NCBI GenBank assembly: GCA_018894105.1
Contig: CM032120.1
Location: 30,526,710 to 30,590,709 of the forward strand
DNA length: 64,000 bases
Direction of reading: 5' to 3'
DNA from: Jacaranda mimosifolia
Lineage: Eukaryota > Streptophyta > Magnoliopsida > Lamiales > Bignoniaceae
Part shown: positions 12,392-25,800 of the stretch, piece by piece
How positions within the stretch are numbered: the first letter of the stretch is position 1
Layout of the letters: each line of letters opens with the position of its first letter
Program-made: the position numbers and the translations under genes
The notes under the pieces: generated by a model
Databases searched by the model: none
The model's input: the letters and a program-made list of their open reading frames with translations, nothing else
What the model was told of the DNA's origin: nothing

Positions 12392-12822
12392 GGCCCATTT
12401 GTTTTTGTTTTCAAGTTTCATTTTCATTTTCATTACAAAATAAAAATTAAAAATCATCACTTTATATCCATTTTCATTCAAAATATTCATTTTTTTTTTC
12501 ATTTTCAAACTTTTTCTAAACCTACTCTATCATCCTACTATCATATTAATCAAATTCAAATTTAATTTGACATAAAGTACCCACTATCATTTTAAAATTA
12601 ATAGAATATACATATATATGTATATATATTAAAAAAATCTTTTTAAACATAAAAATATAAATCAACCTACTTTTTAATTCGATACCTATTTTAATTTTTA
12701 CTTTCCAACATTTCATTCAAACACCTTTTTATTTTTTATTTTCAATTCATAATTAACTTTTCAACTCTTGGAGATACAGGGAAACTAGAAATGGCTTTGG
12801 AAATAAAACCAAACAGGTGCTA
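12392..12822. mobile_element. Tourist/Harbinger-like MITE candidate
   Basis: The left end GGCCCATTTGTTTTTGTTTTC and the inverse of the right end, GCACCTGTTTGGTTTTATTTC, form imperfect inverted repeats, with TAA next to both ends. A related sequence with the same kind of ends lies at 58098-58408. TAA/TTA flanks and GG(G/C)C...TTTGG ends fit Tourist-like Harbinger elements. Ends are approximate. Confidence 0.45.
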
Positions 12823-12829
12823 AAGTAAA

Positions 12830-14089
12830 CCTAGATAGTTCATGAATAAATAAAAATAGCAAAACAAGGGTGTTTTACTGATTTAGTTGTAAACGTATTA
12901 TAACATTTAGATACAATCCTAAATTTTATTTTTTACAAAAAACTTTTGAATTTGTTTGTTTAAATTATTGAATATAATTATGCAAATTTTAACACGATTA
13001 ATATAGCCAGCAAGGTAGGTTAAAAGTAGATTAATACGTAACGAAATTCCAAGAAGAAGATTAACAACTATAATAAAATAAATCGGCAGAAAAGTCGATT
13101 AGCCTATAGAGGTAGAGTCATTTTGAAGTTGTCTTAAAGTCTTGTTAACGTCTCTTATCTTGTCATCTATTGACAATAAATTTGACCTTATTCAATTTGC
13201 TTATGCAGTTAAGGTATATAAGAAAGAGTGTATTTTATTATATAGATCTACAAGATGTGCCAAAGTACATTCATATGAAGAACATATAAGGTAATTAAGT
13301 CAGATTTTTAAAACACAAAGTTGAGTTGTTTGTGTTTCTTTTAATTTAGGAGTTGATGTGCTCATGATAATATCATCTTTGCTTCGACCATAAATAACTA
13401 TAAGAAATATGTTAATTTTAAATCCTCAGATTTCTTATAAAATTTTCTACAAGTTATTAGCTCCAAAGTATTTAAATATCTTAACCAAAATTCTCAAGAA
13501 AAATATTTATTTCAACTATGTAACTCAATATGAACATTTTAGTAAATATTTAATTATGGAAATAAGGTGTCAAAAAATAAAATGAAACTTCTAAAGCTTC
13601 TCATCAAATTGGAGTAGTATTCATTGAATATAACAAGAGATACATATAAAAACGTCCATCATACAATTTAAATTAATATAAGCATTTTTTATTATAATTT
13701 AAAAAAGTTTATCAGAACCAATTTTTTTTTGTAATATTTCTACATTCCAAAGTAGTCGATGGTATCGTATGTAATTTTTTACTAAGTAGGAGCTGGAGAG
13801 TCTATCAGCAGCTCAAAGTGTGCAGGGAGAAAATGACTTGAAGAACCCACAACAAATTGACAGCCATTTTGTTATCTTCAGCGAATAGGAAACTACGTAG
13901 TGTTAATCAGTCTATAATTTTCAACTTATTTATTAATAACCAAAAGAAACGTGATATATCCAACTTATATTTTATGGACGTTTAGGTAAAACTATGACAA
14001 ATGACAAACATGATTTATTGGATAGACCCCTGAGTCCACTGAAATGGGTTGTTGAGCCAATGGGCCTGGCCCACTAAGAATTCAACAAA
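12830..14089. other. AT-rich spacer
   Basis: No gene, RNA or structured repeat seen. Short open frames are not supported. Confidence 0.5.
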
Positions 14090-14611
14090 TCTAATTTAAT
14101 ATATATAAAGTAAAATGATATTTAGGCCTATTTTAAGTATATTTGTTATGTGGCAATGATGTGAACAAGTTATTTTTGTTCCTTTTTGTCATGTCAAATA
14201 TTTCCATATATAATATATGTAACTCCTTATTATACGTATTTACATATTTCCATATTTCTCTTCTCTTCATGTCAACATATTTTCATAACATATATATATA
14301 TATATATATAAATTTCTATATTAATTTTTGTAACTCCCAATATTTATATACACTTTTTGTAACTTCTTCATTATATATGAAAATACATTGAATAAAATTT
14401 GTATATTCAATATTGGTATATTTATGCCAAATATACAATTTTTGTTTAATAAATTTTGTTTTCAATTATTAATATAACTTTTTATATGTTTAGTATTTAC
14501 ACTTTTATTCCTCCAATTATAATTTCAAAATTGTATATATTAAGAAATTTTAAATCTAATCTAATATATATAAAGTAAAATATTGTTCAACACTATTTTA
14601 AGAATGTTTAT

Positions 14612-15357
14612 TATGTGATAATGGTGTGGATAAGTTATTTTTATCCCATTTTACCATCTCAAATTTCATATATAATTTGCTATAAAAATGAGTTATTTAT
14701 GATTAATGTAAAATACTATCTTAAATGATTTTTTAGTAACTCCATATCTAATATTGGTAAGTACTCAATATATCTATATGAAAAATAATATATATAGATT
14801 ACTTTATGTATGTAATGTGCTAATTACTGTATGGAATTTAATTTTATAGCTCCCTCCCTCCCTCCCTCCCTCTCTCTCCATATATATATATAATATTATT
14901 AATAATAATAATCCGTAAAAAAGAGGTGAAACTACCTTAATAAGATATTATTTTTATTATATGTATAATAAAAAACTTTTCACACACACACACACACATA
15001 AATCTTACCTTAATTTAGCATTTTCTAAAATTATGTTTTATTCTGTAATTTGATATTTTAATTAAGTTAAATCCCTTAATCTAAGCACATAATTTCGTAC
15101 AAGTAATTTATACTAAAAATAATCGAAACATGCAGTTGACTAATATTTAAAGATACAAAATCATTGCCTTTCTTTTTTCTTCTTGTTTATACTAATATTT
15201 ATAATGTGGCAATGATGTGGATACTTAACATTTTCCATATATAATTTGCTATAAAAATCAGTTATTGTGTGATTAATATAAAATATTATCTTAAATGATT
15301 TTTTAGTAACTCCATATCTAATATTGGTAAGTACTCAATATATCTATATGGAAAATA

Positions 15358-15390
<33 letters not shown>

Positions 15391-15498
15391 CGTGTGTGTA
15401 TGTATTAGTTTATGTTGCAAAGTACTAAAACTAATTACTGTATGGAATTTAGTTTTATAGTTCTCTCTCTCTCTCTCTCTATAATAATAATAATAATC

Positions 15499-15530
<32 letters not shown>

Positions 15531-15790
15531 CCAAAGAAGAGGTGAAGCTACCTTAATAAGATATTATTTTTATTACATGTATAATAAAAAACTTTTCATA
15601 TATATATATATATCTTACCTTAATTTTGCATTTCCTAAAATTATGTTTATTCCGTAATTTGATATATTAATTAAGTTAAATTCCTTAATCTAAGCACATA
15701 ATTTCCTACAAGTAATTTATACTAAAAATAACTGAAAAGTGCAGTTGACTAATATTTAAAGATACAAAACCATTGTCTTTCTGTTTTCTT
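14612..15790 (+). repeat. Tandem duplication of a roughly 580-bp unit
   Basis: The segment from about 14612 to 15190 recurs from about 15196 to 15790. Shared blocks include TAATTTGCTATAAAAAT, the CTTAAATGATTTTTTAGTAA block, CT- and AAT-rich microsatellites, AGAGGTGAA-CTACCTTAATA and GCAGTTGACTAATATTTAA. The microsatellites have changed length independently: the second copy has GT (15373-15400), CT (15461-15480) and AAT (15481-15531) runs, while the first has CCCT, CT and AC runs. Confidence 0.75.
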
Positions 15791-16214
15791 CTCATTGTAA
15801 GCTTGGTGAGTTAAACTCTAATTTTTTGAATATGCATGTATTTTGTAATTTACATATGGTTTTCTAATATTAATAAATTTTTATGTTTATGAACAGATCA
15901 ATTTGTAAAAGAAATTTGGATCCCCAATTTTGTGGTAAGTTAACAATTTTATATTCTACCAACTACAATAATTTTTGCTTTTATCGATTTTTTTCACTTT
16001 TTTCGTGTTATGGATTTCATTTAACCTGTGTTGTTTTTTTTCTTTTTTTGCTTTTATCAAATTTTTTCACTTTTTTTCTCTTATGAATTTCATTTAACCT
16101 ATGGTTTTTTTATTATTATTTTTTTGGTTCGATGTTTTGGTGGTGGCTTATTATTTATTTTTTTATGGTTAAATTAAGTATTATCAATATTTAAATTATA
16201 ATTAAAATTAAATA

Positions 16215-16219
16215 AAATA
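16215..16219. repeat. Target-site duplication AAATA, left copy
   Basis: AAATA before the solo LTR start (TG at 16220). The same AAATA is at 19118-19122 directly after its CA end. Confidence 0.75.
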
Positions 16220-19117
16220 TGTAGCGCCCTATCTCGGGATAGCACCTAAGTTGAGGCACCACTCCAGTTCAATCTTAATTCAAACCAAGGAATGAGCTAT
16301 ACGGTCAATAATCCCATCAGAAAAAATTTCAAAACTTATCAAAGACAGATAGCAGCGGATTTCAAACTTACCAACTCTTCAAAACATTAAATAAGTCATA
16401 ATTCAACTTCTTACATCTAACAAAACATATACAAGCTCAAGTCATCGACATCAATCTTGACATGTCACAATGTCACTAAATCCAATTACAACATTCAAGT
16501 GAACCCATTTAAACATCTAAGCACCCATTCTAATACAAAAGGGTATTTCTTCACTCCAAGTTGGAACCTCATATTCTTCACTTATGCCTGTTTGAGAAAA
16601 TAAAGGAGAAACAGGGCGGTAAGTCCAAAGGATTTAGTGAGGGATAATTGTAACATAAATAATGGGGATCTGTCGAGGAAGAAATCGACTCAACAGATCA
16701 TCAATCAACAATTAACAGGAGCACAATAGGATACGTTCAAACAGTCAGGAACAGTCTAGCAGGCAAAATACAGTCGATCAGTCATATTACAGTCGAACAG
16801 AATAGTCCCGAATAATGTTTACATTTCAGTCAGTCTTATCCTAGCATGACAGCTTGGTGCACGACAGTCGCCAACAAACGATAGATGTCCAGGAATAGCC
16901 CTAGCACCTCACAAACAAACAGATGGTAGATGTCCAGGAATAGTCCTAACACATCACAGACAAACAAACGGTAGATGTCCATGAATAGCCCTAACACATC
17001 AAACTTTCAATTACTCAAGGAATAGCCCCAAACATATCAAACTTAAAAATACTCAGGGAATAGCCCAAACGTATCAAACTTACAAATAGTCAGGGAATAG
17101 CCCCTGACATATCAGACGTACAAACACTCAGGGAATAGCCCCTGGCATATCAGACTTACAAATACTCAGGGAATAACCCCTAACATATCAGACTTACAAA
17201 TACTCAGGGACTCAGGGAATAACCCCTGACATATCACACGTACAAATACTCAGGTAATAGCCCCTGACATATCAAACTTACAAATATTTAGGAAATAGCC
17301 CCTAACGTATCAGACGTACAAATACTCAGGAAATAGCCCCTAACGTATCAGACGTACAGACAGTTTAGAACAGTACAGAAATGCCGACAAGGCAACAGAT
17401 AACAGAACAAAACGGAACAGATAATAGATCGGAGTTCTAAGCGGCGAGCGCCAGAACAAATTCGATATCAAAAGATAACCCTCACAGGGGTGTTCAAATT
17501 AGATACCAGATAATAAATCAGAATTCCAACACTTTTCAAATTTCAAACAAATAGAGTACGGTACAGAAATAGAAAACCCACACAGAGGCTTATCACAAAT
17601 AACAGATAGTTAGGAAATGTGCCAGATTGGCAGACCCTCACCTCCGTAGTCTCAGATAAAGCTATCACAATCTGTCGTCTACTGGTTCGCGGGTCCAAAT
17701 TCCACATTGCCTAATTCAAAAGAATATGCTTACAATCAAATCTTCATTCACTCTAATAATCCTTAATAATCTCAAATAAACCATTAATAGTCCACAATCA
17801 CTCATTAGTCGATTACTTGATAGGTTTTAAGCTTAAACTGTACTATCGGCCCAAAATGGCTAATAAAGTCGATTATTTTCAAAATAGTCTCGGTTTGATA
17901 TCAAGTCTAATAACTGAGCATAAACTAGTTCTTAATTACGTAATCATTATCGTAATATCATCCCAAAATCACAATAATGGTCCAATTACTATCACTTGGT
18001 TCCAAATCCATAAATCCACAAGTTAGGGTTTCAAATCCTTCAATTAACTCAATTAATCCCAAAGTTATCATTTTAATTCGAATCTGGGTTCACTAGCTCA
18101 TATATATAGCCCATGCATGTCACATGTAATTCCAAATCATACATCACTTCATCATTCTCTTGCCATAATACAAGATTCGAAAATGTTTAAATGATACAAA
18201 ACAGTACAAAAAGCTTAATCCTTAAACCCCCTATTACTCAAATTTGCTTATCGAGACCTCAGAATCACGAACCAGGAGTACCACTTCGATCGTAGGAACG
18301 AGAAAAAGAAACTATCTTCCTGCCGCCGCCGCCAAAAAATATCACAACCCAACCAGAAGATGAGGTTCAACTCAACAAATCTAAATCCCTAATCAATTTT
18401 ACCTAAAGCCGCCAAGAAGGCCTTCAATTTCTCCTCCAAACGTTCAGCACCACCAAGCTCCACCGCCGCAGTTTTTCTTTAATTCCTCCATCCATGGTAG
18501 TTCGTTTGAGAAGGTGAAGCTACCGGCATGATCCTCGAGTTGAGCCCGTCAAAATGGTACCTGGGTCTGCCACAAAAAGTCATCAGAACGAAGCAGTCCG
18601 CCACCTCCGCCATGGTCAACTTTTGGTCCTTTGCTTCTCCACTGTCCACCGATATTGGTGTGTGTATGTGGTACCGGCATGCTCACCGTGAGGAGAGGAA
18701 GAGGTTGATATGGTTAGTTTGGGGTCTTGTCGGTGGCCGGTGAAGAATTGCCAGTGAGAGGGGAGAGTCGGTGAAGGAGAAGGAAAAAATGGGGTTGAAA
18801 TGCAATTTCGCCTTATTTATATTAGACACTTTCTTAATTATAATCTAGCCCCCAAACTTTTGGCCAACCTTCAATCAAGCCCCAAAGAAAAGGATATACA
18901 ACATAGCCTCCCTTTGACCCAAAATATTAGCCATGCAACCCCAAAGTTTCCAAGTTTGGTTCAATCTAATTTCCTCAAATTGTAAATTGACCCCAAACTT
19001 CTCATTTTCTTGCAATCAAATCTTTTTATTTATTTTTCAAGCCCTAAAATCCGATCAATCAATATCTTAATTTTTAAATCCTTATCTTTCGAAATACCAA
19101 ATTTTAGGGGTGTTACA
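16220..19117 (-). mobile_element. Solo gypsy-type LTR (about 2.9 kb)
   Basis: Starts TGTAGCGCCCTATCTCGGGA and ends TTAGGGGTGTTACA, with AAATA on both sides. The start carries a CCTAAGTTGAGG-CACCAC block like the LTRs of the element at 374-9736, and the middle has the same kind of short-repeat zone. The order of parts suggests minus orientation. TATAAATA on the minus strand near 18813-18822 is a candidate promoter. No internal gag-pol sequence adjoins either side, so this is a solo LTR left by recombination between two LTRs. Open frames inside, such as 18528-18743, are not supported as genes. Confidence 0.85.
16860..17375. repeat. Minisatellite inside the solo LTR
   Basis: About a dozen copies of a roughly 38-base unit of the form AATACTCAGGGAATAGCCCC followed by TGACATATCAGACTTACA. 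The first copies are more divergent (GGAATAGCCCTAACACATCA). One unit near 17205-17220 has a doubled ACTCAGGG. Confidence 0.85.
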
Positions 19118-19373
19118 AAATAACTTTTAAATTTAAATTTATTGTCTACAAAATGTATGGATCCAAAACTATTTTTTTATAAAAATAATCTATATTAATA
19201 AATATTTTTTTCCAAATTTAATAATTTAGTAATCTTGATTCAATGATTAATTGAGACACCTATCAAAATCTTTTTTCTTTGATTTGTATGTGAATTTTAA
19301 TTTAAAAGGTTTAGATTGTGCCTAACCAATGTAATATAAATTTTTTTATTTTTTATTGTATAATATATTTATT

Positions 19374-19377
<4 letters not shown>

Positions 19378-19455
<78 letters not shown>

Positions 19456-19470
19456 TTATATATATATAGT

Positions 19471-19507
<37 letters not shown>

Positions 19508-19524
19508 TTATATATATATAGTAG
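19378..19524. repeat. Long CT microsatellite with a duplicated TATA block
   Basis: An uninterrupted CT run covers about 19378-19453, followed by TATTTATATATATATAGTAG, a second CT run (about 19474-19505) and the same TATTTATATATATATAGTAG again. The block has duplicated together with its CT tract. Further CT and GT runs lie at 19601-19648 and 20136-20157. Confidence 0.9.
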
Positions 19525-19598
19525 TTTATATATGAAATCAATACATATATATTAGTTTATATATGTACTGCCGGCTTGATGTATGGAGCATTAATTTT

Positions 19599-19634
<36 letters not shown>

Positions 19635-20954
19635 GTGTGTGTGTGTGCGTGTGTGTATATATATATATGTCTATGTATCTTTATATATATATATAATAAA
19701 ATATGTTTTGTATCATAATTTAATATTTTAATCACTAAGACTTAGAACTTTCTTTGTAAAAACTATTTTCAATTAATTTTTTCAAAAGCAATTTTATTAC
19801 TTTTCGTACATTTAATATTTACACTTTTATGGATCCAATTATAATTTATATATTAACCAGCTATGTTTATATTATTGGTTTGAATTAGATTATAAACAAC
19901 ATTATTAAAGTAACATATTTATTTCAAATAAAGTAAAATGACTGTTAATTTATTTAAAAAATAATAATTTCAAGATTGCATATGCTAAGAAATTTTAAAA
20001 CTTTACCAAGTATAGTACAATTGTTGACTTGTTGTTACCTTTAATCATTAAAAACAACAATTATGTATGTTTTGTTAACTTTTATGATTGACAAAAAACT
20101 CCTACCCCCCCTCCCTCTCTGTATATATATATATGTGTATGTGTGTGTGTGTGTGTAAGTTATTATATAAATGGCTAATGTGAGTATGTAAATTTAGCTA
20201 TTGACATATTTATGCTAAATATTTAATTTTTTTATTTCATAAATTTAGGCATTAAGTCCGGATAGTAGTTTTGACATTTTTTATATTTTGAAATGGTAAA
20301 ATTTAGTTTCTATGTTTAGTTTAAATTTTTTTGCCTTAGTTTAATATTTCCTAAAATATATTTTATTCCATAATTTGATATTTTGATTAAGTTAAGTTCC
20401 TTAATTTAAACTCCTAATCCCTACAAAATAATATATACTAAAATGACCAAACATACAATACACTAATATTTAAAGGTACGAAAATATTTTTTTTGCTTTA
20501 CCTCTATAGAATCATTTGCTTGGTGAGTTAAATTCGATTTGTTTTATTATGCATGCATTTTATAATTTTTATATTATTTACTAATATTAATAACTTTTGT
20601 ATGTTCATGAGCCAACTTATTTTACAAAAGGAATTTGAAGTCTCGATTTTTGTGGTAAATTAAAATTTTAGATATATTTTTCGATTTTGATCAATTCTTT
20701 TCACCTTTTTTCATATTATGATTTTCCTTTAACCCGTAATTTATTTATTTATTTTTTACTATTTTGTTAGTTCGATGTTCGAAAAAAAATTGTCATAAAA
20801 ATTTTGTTAATTTTTATAAATTATTATTTTTCGTTCAATGTTTATAATATTTTGAAAAGTGTCAATATATAAATTATAATTAATACATATTGGATCTAAT
20901 AAAATTTAAAATTTAAAATTATTACCCAGTGTAACACACAGGATCAAAACTAGT

Positions 20955-22092
20955 ATAAATACTAATAATTATAGTCGAAAAAGACATTAAATGACATATT
21001 CATTAATTCGAGCACTTTCTCTAAACAAGTACGTTTTCAAAGTAAAAACTCACAACTCCATAATTTTCACAAGATGTTCAAATCCAATTCTATGCAACAT
21101 CAAAATATAATTCATAAAACAACTTAAATTGCGATATCATGTGTACTCCTTTGAAAAAGCTAAAACTATATCTAGGGTAATTTTGATTTGGAGTTGGAAC
21201 TACTAACTATTATGAATGTGCTAACTATAGATATGACAATAGAAATTGACAGAATTTATATCACCATTCAATTAATTAATTAAAGCAATGCCTTCTTACA
21301 TTTATATGTAGATTACAACTCACTTGTGTGATTATTAGCAATCGTTGTTCAGCCACATGAAAATGAATTCATTACCAACATATTACTCATCCCACTATGA
21401 GAATTGGTCATATCCAAGTTAAGTTGTATTCAACAACCAAAAACGAGTGTTAAAAAAAAAAAGAAGAAGGAAAAAGAATAAAAAGTTGTTGATTAATACA
21501 ACAAGGAAAAATAAGTAACAATATATTAAGTTATGATACGAAAATTATAATCAATTATTATTATTACTTTTTTACACGTATACACTCACAAAAAATTTGT
21601 GAGGTTCAAATTTTAAATCTCACACATACAAGTATGAGGCAATTCCACCGGCCAATTGACCACTCAACTCAACTATATATAATCATTAATTATCAACCAT
21701 AGTAATTAGAAATACTAACTTTATCACTATTGAACTATTACCACACAAAATTAGAATTTTTATTATTTATTACGTATCACTAGTGAGAACTCTTAGATCA
21801 TCATTTAAATTTTTATCATTAATACTATATTTTAAGTGTAAACCTTGAGAAAGCCTCAAAGAGGCTTATCTTTGTCGCCATTAGAAGAAACTAGACATAT
21901 TATTAATAATTATATTGGGGAATAATCTGTCCACAAAGTAGGACAAATATTTATTTTTATAAAAAAATTAGTTAAGTGACAGATAGTGAAGCTTGTCTTT
22001 TTTCTCACTGAGACTTCATTGTCTGAATTTTTAATTCTTTTTCCATTACAGGTATAACGCATATTCAAACTATTAAATTAAATTTCAATTCT

Positions 22093-22128
<36 letters not shown>

Positions 22129-22540
22129 TTAATAATAATCCAGTAATTAGTTACCTTTTTTGTTTTGTCAACTTTGTCAGCAGCAATTAAGACTTATCAA
22201 TTTGTGCATGATTAGTTGTACAAATTAATGTAGAATACAAAGTATAAGTGGAAATTTACAACTGTATATATTCCCAGTTGAGCAAGAAATCCTGAATTAG
22301 TGAAAAAGGGTGGCGCTAACCACAATCCGATTAAATTACCAAAAGCATCTCTAATCGAATTCCGGGTTGTCCATAACCCGACAAAATCAGACAACTGTTG
22401 CTCAAAAACTATTAGCCCGTTGAACATAAATGGTCCCATAATAAAGCTTGTCACTTTTGCACTGACAGCACCTCATCCCATTTTTATTCATATATTCAGG
22501 AGTGGAATCCATATCTAGTGGATTGTTATTATTAATAATA
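20955..22540. other. AT-rich spacer upstream of gene 1
   Basis: Contains an AAT microsatellite (about 22097-22128). A less AT-rich patch at 22270-22500 has open frames on both strands but no protein I recognise; it may be promoter-proximal sequence of gene 1. Confidence 0.5.
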
Positions 22541-22544
22541 AAAT

Positions 22545-22552
22545 TATATAAG
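22545..22552 (+). promoter_or_regulatory. Candidate TATA box of gene 1
   Basis: TATATAAG about 270 bases before the start codon. A pyrimidine-rich stretch typical of plant 5' leaders follows (22640-22780). Position is plausible; no expression evidence. Confidence 0.4.
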
Positions 22553-22816
22553 AATTTTCGTTGTTTAATTGTATGGTTTTGGATGGGTTAACTAACAAAT
22601 CATCAATCATGTGAAGTATATGAGCGGTGAGTGGTGTGGTTCTACTTTCTTCAGTGTGTTTTTGCTTTCTGCTCTCTTTTTTGTGGGTGTTGCCAACCAT
22701 ATCATTCCTTTCTTTTCCAGTTTGGTATCTTTATTTATTTTTTCTTTTTTGCTTTTCTTTAGTTGCTGAATATCTTTGTTTTTCTAGTAGCAGTGAGTCA
22801 ATATTGTTGATTCATC

Positions 22817-25800
22817 ATGGCTAGTGAGACTGTTGTATCAGATCATTCTGCACCCTCTAAGGTATTTTCGTTTTCTGCTGCAGCTTGTTTCTTGATTTTT
22901 ATTATTCTTCGATGATGATAACTATTTATATTCCATCTATTAATTAAAACCCGATCCTTCTTAATTGGGCTCTTCTCTGTTAACCTTCAATTCTTGATAC
23001 TTGTGTATAGAAAAACCATGTTTTTATTTGGATTTGAATTAGCTTATGAACCCCTTGTGCAAAGTTGCATAGCATATGTTTCAGAAATGATGATGATGAT
23101 GATGATGATGATTATAGTTGTCCTAAGATTAAGTTGTGCTTGGAAGAGTTGAAGTCCCTGTTGATGAATTTCCCTGTTCTGATATATAATATATAATGTT
23201 TTTCAGTCTTAAATTCATCGAGGAGGAGGAAATTCTACTGATCTTTTTGCTGTTAAAGAGTGTTGAACTCTTAACTCAAATCCAGTCCGATTGAGGAATG
23301 GCTTGAATTGGCAGCTTGTAGCATCAGCTTTTTCTTTCTTCTTTTTTTCACATTTTGTTTATGGGGTTCACTTTTACTTAGTATATGATATTTACCAAAC
23401 TGCAACGTGCGTATACAGTGATTTACTTTATATGATCTAACTAGAAAACTGAGGAATACCAAAAATGCAGAAATGATCATTGTACACAAACTTTGTGTTA
23501 GTTCCTAACAAGCTTCTTTTGGCACTGCACTTTAAGAATAAAACAAGCTGCTTTCCCTTTGCCAGAGACATATCCATCTAGCATCAATGAGAGTTTCCTG
23601 TTGTTTCATGTCCAAAACACAATTTGAGGATACTGGAAATATGCACTAGCTATATAATCTCTTTTTTGCTTTTTATTCTTTCCACTTATTGTATCATTCT
23701 TCAATCTATATTTTCTTTTGGTCTTGCTTTAACTTGGATATGATGATCCATATTTTTCCCAGAAAAACAGATGATTTTGTTCTTCTGCACTTATCTTGAT
23801 TTTAGATTCTCATCTAACATAACTACTGCAGGAAGTTGAGAAACAAGAGCAACCAGAGGTGACGAAAATAGAGGCAGAAAATGTTTCTCCACCAAACGAG
23901 AGCATGGAAAACCCGAAACCTGAGGAATCACCATGTCCACCAGACCCTTCAGCTGAACCAGAAGTAAAGATAGAGGAAAAGCAAATTGAGCCTCCTATAA
24001 TCGAACATGTAAAGGATATTAATGCCGATGAACAGCCAAAGGCTGAGGATTCTGCTGAAGTGGTTGCTCCCTCGGCTAATACAACAGAAGAAAAGCTTGA
24101 AGATAAGCTCGTTGAGCCTGCTGAAGAGCAAAAGAACACTGAAGTGGCTGCTTCATTGGCTGAATCAACAGAAGAAAAGATTGATGATAAAATAATTATG
24201 CCTCCCCCAGCTGAAGAGCAAAAGAACACTGAAGTGGCTGCTCCATTGGCTGAATCAACAGAAGAAAAGATTGAAGATAAGCCCATTGAGCCCCCGCCAG
24301 CCAAGGAGCAAACAGAAATTGAAGTGGCTGTTCCATTGGCTGAATCAACAGAAGAAAAGACTGAAGATAATCCTGTTGAGCCTCCTCCAATAAAAGAGGA
24401 GAAGAAGACTGAGGATACTCCTACTGTGCAGGCTTCTGATAAAGACATTCAAGAAGTCACACAAGAAGCTGCTTCTGATCCAGATACTGCAAATACTTTG
24501 GAACCAACGATTGAAAAAGCTGACAGTAAATCAGAGGACAAATCAGAACCTGAGACAGCCGAAAAACAGGGAGACGAAATGAGAGTCAAGTCGATTGAAG
24601 AGAAGCCGGAGGAACCAGAAAACATAATTGATGTGCCTCAATCATCACCAACTGAGGTTGTTGAGGAAAAAGTGGAAAAAACGGAAGCATTGCCTGCCAA
24701 AGCAGTGGAAGCAACTGACGCCAAAGATGAGACAGTTGCAGATTTTGAGCGCAAACCAGAAGAAACTTCAGAGTCTGCTCCTACTGTGGAGGAGAAAGCA
24801 CCTGAGCAATCTGAAGTTACTGAACAACTTGAGAAAGAACCTCCAGAAGCTGAGCCAGTAGAAACTGTTGAAGTTCTAAATCCAACAGATAAGGTGGAGG
24901 ATCCCAAGTTAACAAAGGAAGAGGAAACCAGTGTAATTGAAAGTTCAGATCAAGTTAAGTCAGAACCTCAAATCACCCAAGTCGAAGAAAAAGAAGTTGA
25001 ATGCTACGCGACTGGTGAAGGGAATGAACTAAAGGAACCTGCCAGGGAAATTATTGAGGTTGAGGTCAAGGGACCATCAGAAGAGAAAGTTGTCAATCCC
25101 GGAAAGACTGAAGCAGAAACTGAAGCCCAAGAAGCAAAAACTAAAGAAAAAATTGTTGTGGCTGAAGAATCAGTTCAATTTGAAGAAAAGCCAACAGAGG
25201 ATGGTAACAGCTCCATTCCTCCACCTGAACTTGCAGAAAAAGCATCAGAAGAGGATGTTACATCCAGAGACATCAAACTGGTGGCAGAAAATGGAAACCA
25301 AAAAGATGAGACAGTGGCTTCAGCTGAAACCACCAATGCTGCACAAGTGGAGGGGAAGGCAGATAAAGAAATAAGTAAAGAACCGGAGAAAACTCAGGAA
25401 GCAGAGAAAATAGACGAAACAGTACAAGCTACTGAAGCTAAATTGGAGGAAGAGAAAAAAGTAAATGAGAAAATAAAGGAAACAATAGAAGCTACTGAAG
25501 CTAAATTGGAGGCAGAGATACTAGTCAAGGAGAAAATAGAGGAAACTGTAAAATCTACTGAAGCCAATTTACAGGAAGAGAAACAAGTCAATGATCCTGC
25601 TAAAACCGATGTCCAAAATCCAGAGTGCACCAAGGATAGTGAGGACACAAAAACAAATCAAGATGCACCTAAGGAAGATGTTCCGGTGAAGACTCAAAAG
25701 CAATCAATTGTTAAGATGGTGAAGCAATCACTAGTGAAGGCAAAAAAAGCAATCATCGGAAAATCTAACAACTCAAAGACGCCAACCTCAGAACCAAAGA

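Larger units (their letters stand above)
14090..20954 (+). mobile_element. Helitron-like region, non-autonomous, internally duplicated
   Basis: The left boundary TCTAATTTAATATATATAAAG follows an A (14089) and resembles plant Helitron 5' ends; a second start-like copy sits at 14555. The right boundary is CTAGT at 20950-20954, preceded by CCCAGTGTAACACACAGG, a degraded version of the GC-rich hairpin before Helitron 3' ends. Blocks at 15620-16090 and 20380-20690 are related (TTAAGTTAAATTCCTTAAT, then CTAATATTTAAAG, then a CTTGGTGAGTTAAA block), so more than one related copy may be joined here. No helicase or Rep gene is present. A gypsy-type solo LTR interrupts it at 16220-19117. Confidence 0.5.

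Noticed and set aside
22212..22518. Overlapping frames on both strands upstream of gene 1
   Set aside because: No recognisable protein, no splice-compatible context; better explained as promoter-proximal sequence.
23810..24448. 212-codon Ser/Gly-rich minus-strand frame
   Set aside because: Antisense shadow of the acidic repeat region of gene 1; Ser/Gly richness is the complement of Glu/Ala/Pro codons.
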